In this document: positions 33,863 through 42,925 of the stretch, piece after piece
How positions within the stretch are numbered: the first letter of the stretch is position 1
Layout: every line of letters begins with the position of its first letter
NCBI GenBank assembly: GCA_002049455.2
Contig: KV918860.1
Span: 171,176-235,175, forward strand
DNA from: Porphyra umbilicalis
Taxonomy: Eukaryota > Rhodophyta > Bangiophyceae > Bangiales > Bangiaceae
Reading direction: 5' to 3'
DNA length: 64,000 nucleotides
Position numbers and translations under genes: made by a program
Notes under the pieces: generated by a model
Database searches by the model: none
Told to the model about the DNA's origin: nothing
What the model saw: the letters and a program-made list of their open reading frames with translations, nothing else

Positions 33863-36800
33863 TCAAACGTCCCACGCGTAGAAGGCATTGAGGTAAAAGC
33901 GCATTGCCATGCGCTCCTCCAGGGGTGCCCCCAGCCCTGCCGGCTCGGCGTCGTAACCACGGCGCGTCGCCAGGTCCCCAAAGTCGGGAACAACCTGAGC
34001 TAACCTACGCACGGCGGATAACGGAACAGAGCAAAGCGAAACGTCCGATGCACCCTCCTGCACGTGCCATTGCAGGTGCGTGCAGCCGCGGGCCTGCAGT
34101 GGGCACTGTGGGTCTTTGGGCAGAGGCCGTAGCACGCTGATAATGGCGTGGTCCCCGTCTTCGCGCCGTACGACGGCGCGCACTTGCCCGAGGCGTCGAC
34201 CATCCGGTTGACCAGTGGGGTGAAAGAAGACATGGTCGTACCACGGCGAACCGCGGTCGTCCTCAGTTGCGTGGATACGCTGCTTGCGGACGCCGCCGCA
34301 CTCAAAGCGCGCGGCAATGTCCACGCGCTTGGTGACGCGCACCTTGTCGTCGTCGGTCAGGCCGAGGACGGCGCCCACGTTCCGTAGCCCCGGCTGCTTG
34401 GCCAGGTCGCGCACCCGCACATTCGAGCGGTGGTACGGTGTCTTGCCTCGCACCACCCCACCCGCCTCCGCCGTAGCTCCCGTCGCGGTGCGCGCCGTTG
34501 CGCTACGTGCCGCGGCCGCAGCCGAGCCGCCGCCGGCCGTGGGTGTGTGGCCGAGGGACAGCGTCTCGGCCGTCACCATCCCGTTGGCCGCGACCCTGAC
34601 GCGCTCCTGCTCCTGCCGCTCTGCGTGGGCGGCACGGCAGTCGTCGTCATCGACCGCATTCTGCTTCAACACCGCCCGTGCTCCGTGCGCGTGCCGGACC
34701 AGCTGCCGCGTGAACGTGTCAATCGACTTGTTGGTGCGCGTGTAGTAGGGCTTGTCGTCTTTGTGGCCGCTCTCGTTTGCTGCCGTGTTCCCGTTTTGAA
34801 TGTTGCCGTGTGCCCTGATCGCGTCGATCACGTGGCAGAGTAGCTTGTGCACTTTCGTGCTCAGCATCTTCCCCAAGATGGGGGTCAAGTAGTCCCGCAC
34901 GAAGGCCATCGCCTTGTTGCCAATGGCGATGCCCTCGGACAGCGTCATGTCCGGCCGGAGAGCGGTGGTGGTCTGCCCAGAGATCATTGCGTACAGCTCC
35001 GCGTACTCCGCGAACATGGCCGTCACGGCCACGTGGATGGGGGTGTCGTTCCATGCGGCACGGTACGCGAGCCAGTCGAAGCGGTAGCCCTTGCCGACCT
35101 TGCCGACGTCTTCCTCCCCGTCCGCTTGGTACCCGTCCGCGTCGTCAACCTCGGCGGCCGCGCCGGCCGCCACGCCGTCAACGCCAATGAGCATGCCGTC
35201 ATCGTCCGTGTCGCCGCCTGTCGAGGCTTCGAGAGCGGCCAGCACGGGGCCAAAGAGCTTCACCGCGGCGAAGGGGAAGTCAGCCACCGCGTTGCGCTGC
35301 TCCCTGGCCGTAAAAGTCGCCTGTTTCTCCTTGGCTGGAACAAAGTATCTGGGGTGGACAGAGATAGAGAGGGGGGGAGCCACCTCATGGGTAACACGAT
35401 GTGACAGGAAGCGCGTGCGGTCAGTACTACGGCTCCACACGCGAGGCTGAAGGAAAGTGCAATCACCCACCCACTGACATCAAGCAGTGGAAGACGCCGG
35501 AACTCACCCTGGTGCAATCTTGCTCGCCCTGCTCCGGCGATGCATGTGCTTGAACCTGTTGTTTCCCGAGCGCCGGGTGGCGGCATCGGAGACCGCCAAC
35601 GGCTTGTGCGGGGCGCACATGTAGGGAAACACGGCAATGAGGCGGTGCATCATCATCCTGGTCACTCCTAAGTCCAACACCTGCAGGTGTACCAGTGCCG
35701 GCCAAGGGTCGAGGAGCAAAAGAAATGTATCGAGGGTCAGCAAACGCCTCACCGACCGAAACAGAAGAGAACACCGGGTCAGAAGCGGGCGAGCTCCATA
35801 GGACAACCTAAGAGAAAGGAGTGCGAGAAAACATACGTGCAAGATATCAAAGCCGATCATCCGGTACAAGAAGCGAGGCGGGGTGCCGAGTCCCGCAGTC
35901 CCTGCCAGCGCCGGCACCGAGCTGGACGTGCTGCCCACCGCCTCGAGCGCCACGCGCCGCCTCTTGAGGCGCTGCCGGCGGTGGTGCTCAACCGCCTCGA
36001 CTTGGTTGTCGAGCGAGTCCACAACAATTCGGTCGTCGGCTGTCAGCGACGTCCCGAGGTCGGCGTGTGTCGCCGTGCACGTGCTACAGGGCAGCTCGCA
36101 CTGTCCGGCCTTAAGGCAGAGCACCGCGCGCTCCTCTGGGCGGTCTGCCAGGTATAGCAAGACGCGTGTGAAGGCGCGCACGATGCGCCTCCCCAGGCGC
36201 ACCTTGATGCCCGAGTGGCTGAAGGCAATAAACTCCCTGAAGGCGGCGTAAAGCGTACGCTGCAGCACCCCGCACCGCCTCATGCGGGCCCGGTCGTCGG
36301 CGGCCGGCTCCTGTAGCTTGCGCACCAGCGGAACGTACGCCACCGTCACCCACACCACGTCCCCCTGGATATTTACAACCCGGATCCTGACTGGGTACAA
36401 CTTGTGCGCTGTGAGAAGCAAGGGTCACGGTGCGAAGCGACACACGCAGCAGAGAACGGTTAGGCCATGAACAGCAATACAAAAAACGGCACCGCTGTCG
36501 AGTCACATCCGCAATCGAGCTCCCTAGACGGCCACTCTGCAGTCCCTGCTCTCCTCCACACCGCACGTCACTTACCACCCGACCATTAAAGCTGGCTACT
36601 ATCACTGTAGATGTGGATTCCCAGCACCGCATTGTTGACGCGCCCCCCACTCATCATCTCCGCCTCGTACTCTCGGAAGACGTCCCCGTCCATCGGGGAT
36701 TCCCGCCGGTCGCTCGCCGGTGCTGGCGCGGAGCCGCCGCTCCACCAATGCATGGCGTGCTGCTCGGTCGAGCCCACCAGGTCCCGCACGACCCCCATCA

Positions 36801-37635
36801 CAGACCGAAAGTACGCCTCGTACTGTGAACCGTCCTCCTCGAGCACCACCTTTCTCCACCCCGCGTGGTTTACGGCAGCGTCCAGGTCGTCCGCCATGGC
36901 GTTGCGGAACTCGTTGGCGTTCTCGAACGCGTCGCGCAGCGTCTTGTTGTGACCGTCATCGGTCGGCATCCCCGGCTGGGTGCGGTCCCACACGTCCAGG
37001 AAGGTGAAGAGGTGCTCCTGCTCCCGCAGCGACAGCCCCGCGCCGCCGACGCTCAGCACAAAGTTTTGGAGGGCGCGCAACCGAAACGAGTTAAACCTAC
37101 CCGTGTGGGGACGCTTGCGGCGGAATTCGGCGAGCGGTGTCGACCGCTGCACGTCCTGCATCTCCTCATAGAGAGCCCTGATGTGCGTGGCGACCGAGGA
37201 GTAGGAGTACTCGGGCGCCATCGTCGCGGCCTCGGCGCCCTGGCTGGCGACTGGGGCGCCGTCCGTCGGAATTGCCGTGCGCGTCATTTCGTACAGCGCG
37301 CGGAGCTCCGCCTCCATGGCGGCCGAGCCCGTTGAGAAGTTGGATGCGTCCGACTGCTCGCCGCCGTCCGACAGGGGGGGCGACTCGCCCGACACGTCGC
37401 CCCCGGTTGGCGCAGAAGCTGCACTACCGACGTGTTGCGCGGGACCGCTGTTGTTGTGCGCGGGCCCTCCATCGTCAGCCTCCGCACGCGGCCGCTTCAA
37501 GCCGACAGGGAGGCCGTCGCCGCCGGCTCCGCGATGGGCGCTCCGCTGGTGCACCCGCAGTCCAGCAAGAACGAAAGTCTTGAAACCACAGTGGCATTCG
37601 ACCGCCTTGCGAGCGGGTGGGGGCACATAAGACAT
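33863..37635 (-). CDS. Plavaka/CACTA-like DDE transposase, four exons
   Basis: Cut-and-paste transposase. Exons: 37635-36600, 36408-35837, 35680-35508 and 35348-33863; together 1,088 codons in phase. The N-terminus has a C2H2-like finger (CHCGF...HQRSAH). The probable catalytic triad is Asp in HIYSD (residue 345), Asp in GFDILH-VLDLGV (joined by splicing of exons 2 and 3) and Glu in GNTAANESGHK. Between them, CLKAGQCELPCSTCTA is a conserved cysteine cluster of Plavaka transposases, and KVHKLLCHVIDAIRAHG precedes the Glu. Donors are GTATGT and GTGAGT for introns 2 and 3. For intron 1 the model uses a weak GTAGCC at 36599. A much better GTAAGT lies 24 bp downstream in the same phase, but an in-frame TAA (36588-36586) comes before it. 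Thus the copy is either spliced at the weak site or carries one nonsense codon. Otherwise intact. Confidence 0.88.
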
Positions 37636-39730
37636 GGTGGGTGCCCGCTGGGTCCAAGAAAGAACAGAGGCAGAAGAACCGGGTGAAGCACGGGGCATAC
37701 AGTGTTAGGTCGGCTCCAACACCACACAGCAGTGAAGTCATTGGCGCACCAACCCAGTCAAAGCACCGCGAAGCAGACCCTCTCCAAGCGATCACGCCCA
37801 CAGTGCAAACACGAAACACCTACCACTACCAAGATGACACGGCGACGCAATAGACGCAAGCTGCGGGCGAGAAGTGGGTGCCACCAGGGTCAGGCGCCAC
37901 GGCAGAAGTTGGTCTGCGGCTTCTGCTCGATACTAATGCCAAGAAGGGTACATACAGAGCGGAGTGTGCTCTCATACCACACATAAGTGCCACCACACAA
38001 AAAGGCCACGCAAAAGACGAGGGGGTCCCGATACGTCAGGAAACTGCGTCAAGCCAGCGTCGGCCGCCACCGTAGGACGGCAATACAAAGGGCTGCTCGC
38101 GGCGCCCAACCCCCGCGCATGCAATGGGCGCTGGCCGTTGACAACCGCACAATCATCAGTGGAGAGGCTGTGACTCTCGCCCCCTTCCAGTCCTCCCGCC
38201 GACGCACCCCCTTAGCGGGCCATCGAAACGCACCTCGCGACAGAGTCGCCGCATTACATTGCGCATCGCGGAGGGTTCGGCCCGTACCCACCAGGCGCTC
38301 ATGCAATCCCTCACTGCGGATGACTCGAGAGAGTTGGCGGGGGTCGAGGGGCACGGTAGAGGGGAGAAAGGCACCCGGGGCGGGGAAGTAGTGGGGCGTT
38401 GCTCCAAATCACCCGGGAGGCACGGCCATTGCGGCAACGAGGGGCGGGCTCAAGCCCCTGAGACGCGCAGGTCCAACCACAGCACTCAAGGGGGCCCTCT
38501 CAAGTGGTGCTGCGACTGGGGGACGGGCAGCGGCGAGCAGGTCGTGCAAGCACTCAAGCGCAGGGGCAGCAGTCCGGGTGCGACGACGGTCAATCTGCTC
38601 AGGCCCCATCACCTGATGGGCGCTCGAGGTGCATGCAAGCGGGAGCCACCAACTGCAAACACGAGCCGTCGAATCTGACAGTACAGCGTAGTTGGCCGGT
38701 ACTTCAGTGGCATGGTTTCGGAAATGTTGTTCACAACGACTGTCAGCTTCCGGATTGCCTCCCTTCAGGTGCCGAAGCGCTGCTGTAAGCCGTCAATGGG
38801 AACAAGAAATGGGCATCCATGCAATTTGAAAAACGGCAAGTATGGCAATTGCTCCCAGATCTGAGAGGGGAGCTCGGTTGGCTTCCCAAGCGCCACTCTC
38901 CACCCCTGCCTTGGGCGGCGGGGGCTCGGTACCGTACCGTGAGTGGTGACCACTCACTGTCACACCGTTGCCGCCCACCCTTCGCTCTCTCCCGCCGCAT
39001 CGGGGCACCCGGGCGTGTGCGTCCCGATGAGACTTCCACTCTCCGATGCTGCGGTCTTTGGTACGTGTCCACGCCCTGCCTTGGCGGGGCGAATTGACAT
39101 TCCTTCGAGCGCACCGCCGACCGTTTGACGGCGCATGCGCCACCGACCGCTCTTGAGCGAGCAGTCTGCCGTCTTTGGGGCGTGTGCCAACTGTTTGTGG
39201 GCTTGCGAAAGACCTGGATCTGCCCACCTCCGCCGTGTTGGCGCGCGCGGGAGATGCGCGCGGGACGCGTGCATCCCCTGTATGTGACTTGGGTCGTGCC
39301 GCACGCTCAATCCAGGCGTCTGACAATGCGCGCGCTTCTTTCCCGCCCTTATTGCCGTTGACAACCCCCCCCCGCCTCCCGCGCACCGCACCGGAGCACC
39401 TCCCTGGTTCTCTTCATGTGTACCGCTCTCACATGGTGGCCTGGATGCATCCCGCCTTTTCTACCTCAGCGTTGCCCTGCCCCTGCGCGGGTCGGGGCCA
39501 CGTCGGGCGCCTTGCTCGCGGCGCCGCTCGATGCGACGGAGCACCCGCCGGGTGCATTTAAGTGCGACGGGTCCTCCTCACTATGGGAGGATGGTCGTCG
39601 ATGCGGTGCCGATGACCGGGGGCCACCACCCCTGCCGTGTCCACGACACCTTGCGGGCTCCACTAGCCTCCTCTCCCTTCCCCCTCCCGCCGTCCCTCCC
39701 CCACCCCTCACCCCCTCTTCTCTTACTGAG
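37636..39730. other. Internal region of the transposon block
   Basis: Divergent promoter region between the transposase and the 841-residue accessory gene. Moderately GC-rich, with no conserved frame. A GTACGT donor-like site at about 39061 on the plus strand could mark a 5' UTR intron of the accessory gene. CT-rich leader at 39660-39725. Confidence 0.5.
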
Positions 39731-42256
39731 ATGGCTGGCGGACACCGCACAACCCAACCTGTGGGGTGGCCGTTTCCGCGCCGTGCTGCCGTGATGCAGG
39801 CGGTCGGGGCCCCTGCCGTGCGGCAGGAGGCGGCAGTTCACGCCGAAGCTGCCGAACGTGAGTCGGCAGCCCAGTACGCCGCGGCCCAGGCGATGCTGGA
39901 CATGACGCCGCCCGGTGCCTCGCCGACGCCGCCGCTCCTTGCCGGTGCGTGGGAGGCCAGCTGCGAAGAGGCGCCGCACGCCGACGACGGTTTCGACGCG
40001 AACGGTTTCGTGGATGTGACGGCGACGGCGGCGCATGGCGCTCTGCCCCGCTCTCAGACGACTCACAACGACGATGCCCGTGAGCGGAGCGCCTTTGCCG
40101 CGGAACTGGGTGGCTACACCATGAGCCAGAACGGCACGCGCGCCTCCGCGCTCGCGGGGCCGCTCGGCGGTGGTGCGCCGCCGTCGTGGCCTCCAAGTCC
40201 ATCTCCATCGTCGGCGCTACCCCTGGCGCAGATGCCGGCGTCGTCTCGCGCACTATCGCGGCCGTCGGCGGCGCCCTCTGCAGCGGCCGCGTCGGCGCTG
40301 ACGTCGCCGCTCGTGGCCATGACCGGGCCGTTCCAGCCGCCCCCGCGCCGCCGTGCATCAACTCCAACTTCTTGCGGCCGACCCGCTGCATCGTCATCTA
40401 CTGCGGCTCGACCACCGGTCCCCTCTGCACCGCTGGGTGCCGCGGCGGCCGGCGGCAACAAGAACAAGACGCCGCCGGCCAGGCGGGCCAAGCCGCCGCC
40501 GGCCAAACGGATCAAGCAGTTGACGCTGAGCTCCATCTCCAAGGCAGTGACGGCGGCTTCGATGCGCTCGGCCAGGACGGCGGCAGAGATCCTCGTGTCA
40601 CCCGAGTGCACGGCGGGGAGCTCGGGAACGGTCGTGGAGAGGGCAGGTGCCACTGCCAAGGCCGCCACTGCCGTCAAGAAGGCAAGCGCCGCCATGGCGC
40701 AGATGCTCATCGACAGCCTGGAGCCGCTGTGTGTCGAGGTCGTCGAGTCCGCGCAGCAGATGGAGCGCATGCGGGCGGACCTGAGTCGTTTGGCACAGAA
40801 GGTGGACACCCAGGGCGTTGGCCACGAGCGGACGGCCAAGGCGGTCATTGACCTGCGCGACTCGAAGAAGACGGAGTCTCCCCGCGGCGCGAGCTCCACG
40901 GTCGGCTGCACCAAGACGGCGTTCGACGACAAGGCCGCGACGGAGGCGGACCTTGTCGCACTCGCCGCCAAGAACAACCGAGAGGTCGAGGTTGTCCGCA
41001 ATGACGTGCGGCACGTGCTCCAGACGCTGGCGGTCACCACGGAGACGAGTACTCTCGTCCTGGCGGACTCGGGCCGCTACAAGGCCACGTTGCACTCGAC
41101 GATTGCTCGTCTGCGCAACATCAGCGCTGATGAGGCGGCGGAGTGGGCGGCAGGTGGCCAGCTGCTGCCAACGCGCATCGTCAACATCAAAAACGGCACC
41201 AAGACGAAGGTCAAGAACTTATCGGTGCCGTTAAGCGCCACCGCTGGGTACCTGGTGGCGGACCTAAAGAAGTGGTCGCTCGCGGCGTACTTTGAGGTGC
41301 TTGGCGTCGACTGGCCCTCGGACCTGGCCAAGGGCTTTGCGGAGTTGTGGCTCGAGGACGACGAGTTCCTCACTTCCGAAAAGGGCCAGGCCGCCATCAT
41401 TGCCGGCGCCAAGGCCCTCTTCCGGCGCGGTGGCGCCGCTTCTCGTATCGTCAAGAGTCGGGGCGCCGGCGGCGGCGAGCACGTGACGATGACCGTGGGA
41501 CACTACATGCTCATCGGGAGTTTTGTGCGGCACGAGTTGATGGTTGCGGCCGGGCTCCGTTCCCGCCAGCGCCACGGCAAGTCGGAGGGAGCGTTCAAGC
41601 ATTGGGTGGTCGAGGTCAACCCCGTCAAGGACTGGCTGCCCAAGGACGCCGCTGTGGCGAACGGTATGAGCCTGGTCGACGGCGCATCGTCGCGCGACTT
41701 TTTCTACCAGATAGCCGGCACTCTTCCCCCGGCCAACACGCCGGACGTTCCGGGGAGCCAGGCGGCGGCGTCGACGAGCGCTGGGTCCGGGTCCAGCTCG
41801 GGCAGCCAAGCCACCACGGCCGACGCGGCGGGCAGGTTGGTCGCGGGCGCGCCAGGTTGCGGCTCGACGAGCAATGCCGGTGGTGGCTCCGTCGCTACGC
41901 GCGCGCCGAGCCCGGCGGCCGCCAGCACCACCCGGCGTTGTGATTTCCCTGCGGCTGCGGCGCGCGGCACCGACGGCGGCGATGGGGACAGCGGGGGTGA
42001 CGACGACGCCTTCGGTGACGCGGATCTCTTTCCCGCGGCCACCGCCGGAGCGCAGAAACGGGTCGGTTCACCTGCCGCTCACACTCACAACCGCCGCAAC
42101 ACGCTGCCTGGGCTAGGTGGGGATGAGGATGAGGACATGGGGGAAGGAGCGGGGGGCGGGGAGGTGAGCGAGGAGGAGGAAGAGGACGGGGACGATGAGT
42201 ATGGCGAGGACGACGATGGGCGTCAGCTGCTGGGTGCCAAGTACCGCTGCGAGTAA
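39731..42256 (+). CDS. 841-residue accessory protein of the transposon block, unknown function
   Basis: Single long exon from ATG at 39731 (MAGGHRTTQPVGWPF). Residues 1-230 are Ala/Pro/Ser-rich and disordered. A bipartite nuclear signal follows (PPARRAKPPPAKRIKQ). A helical, probably coiled-coil middle is next (SISKAVTAASMRSARTAAEI, SAQQMERMRADLSRLAQKV, DLVALAAKNNREVEVVRNDV). A compact-looking domain then runs from about GRYKATLHSTIARLRNISAD to NPVKDWLPKD, with WSLAAYFEVLGVDWPSDL, KSRGAGGGEHVTMTVGHYML and FKHWVVEVNP. The last 170 residues are Ser/Gly-rich, ending in an acidic tail (EVSEEEEEDGDDEYGEDDD). It has no domain I recognise. Position beside the transposase suggests a TnpA-like DNA-binding or assembly factor, by analogy with two-gene CACTA elements only. 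An ORF extension upstream to 39416 is non-ATG and compositionally different. Confidence 0.8.
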   Translation: MAGGHRTTQPVGWPFPRRAAVMQAVGAPAVRQEAAVHAEAAERESAAQYAAAQAMLDMTPPGASPTPPLLAGAWEASCEEAPHADDGFDANGFVDVTATAAHGALPRSQTTHNDDARERSAFAAELGGYTMSQNGTRASALAGPLGGGAPPSWPPSPSPSSALPLAQMPASSRALSRPSAAPSAAAASALTSPLVAMTGPFQPPPRRRASTPTSCGRPAASSSTAARPPVPSAPLGAAAAGGNKNKTPPARRAKPPPAKRIKQLTLSSISKAVTAASMRSARTAAEILVSPECTAGSSGTVVERAGATAKAATAVKKASAAMAQMLIDSLEPLCVEVVESAQQMERMRADLSRLAQKVDTQGVGHERTAKAVIDLRDSKKTESPRGASSTVGCTKTAFDDKAATEADLVALAAKNNREVEVVRNDVRHVLQTLAVTTETSTLVLADSGRYKATLHSTIARLRNISADEAAEWAAGGQLLPTRIVNIKNGTKTKVKNLSVPLSATAGYLVADLKKWSLAAYFEVLGVDWPSDLAKGFAELWLEDDEFLTSEKGQAAIIAGAKALFRRGGAASRIVKSRGAGGGEHVTMTVGHYMLIGSFVRHELMVAAGLRSRQRHGKSEGAFKHWVVEVNPVKDWLPKDAAVANGMSLVDGASSRDFFYQIAGTLPPANTPDVPGSQAAASTSAGSGSSSGSQATTADAAGRLVAGAPGCGSTSNAGGGSVATRAPSPAAASTTRRCDFPAAAARGTDGGDGDSGGDDDAFGDADLFPAATAGAQKRVGSPAAHTHNRRNTLPGLGGDEDEDMGEGAGGGEVSEEEEEDGDDEYGEDDDGRQLLGAKYRCE

Positions 42257-42439
42257 GCGCCTGGCGGCTCGCCCGGCGTCCCCGTCGTCGCTGCTGATGA
42301 ACGCTTTGGTTTTGTCGTGCTGTCGCTCGTCTCTTGCCACTTCTTCTCTTGCTTTGCGTCTTATGCTTCTATTCTTGCAACTGCACTCTTCTTTGGCTGA
42401 GCTATTGCTGGTGCCTGCACGCTCCGCACGTCGGTAGGA

Positions 42440-42481
42440 GGCCGCTCGTACGAGGTACGCGGCCGCTCGTACGAGGTGCGC
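42440..42481. repeat. Tandem 21-bp repeat with CTCGTACGAG palindrome
   Basis: Two adjacent units starting GGCCGCTCGTACGAGGT at 42440 and 42461 differ at one base. Each contains the perfect palindrome CTCGTACGAG. Located about 185 bp after the accessory gene stop; possibly a protein-binding site pair. Confidence 0.7.
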
Positions 42482-42810
42482 AGCTCGACGTCCCTTTCTT
42501 TGGCGCGCTTCACTTGCCGAACACGGCCCGTGCGTGGATGTACTAGATGCGCAAAAAAATGTGCATTGAGGTTTTGCAAAGGGGATGTACACCTAGGTAT
42601 CGACGAGCGTGGTGCGGGTGGATGAATAAAAGCACAGCCGTCGGCTCCAGGCGTGGCTACGGGCTGTCAGCATCCTCCTATTCACTCATCTTGTCCTCTT
42701 ATTGGTCATCGGTCCGGGGATACATCTGATGCCTCATTGGCGCGTGAGCTCATGTCTTTGCCCGGCCGTTGAACTCTCTCGTGTGAGACGCCAATGTGCA
42801 AGCCTTTTCC

Positions 42811-42925
42811 CTGATGGGAAATCCCCATCAGTCTCTGTCCGATGGGGCTCCCCCGAAATCGCCATCAGCAATCCATCAGAAACCCCTCTTGATGGAAGAT
42901 CTCAGCCCCATCAGAGGTCCATCAG
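42811..42925. repeat. CATCAG/GATGGG-rich tract, right
   Basis: About nine copies of CCATCA or TGATGG within 115 bp. It opens with an inverted pair CTGATGGG / CCCATCAG (42811-42831). The order GATGGGAAATCCC, then CCATCAG copies, then TTCGAGGCAAA matches the left tract in the same orientation. Confidence 0.7.

Noticed and set aside
33369-33881. Alternative second exon frame for the small transposon gene
   Set aside because: It would need a phase-0 donor, whereas the only good donor (GTAAAC at 33438) is phase 2 and leads to the other frame.
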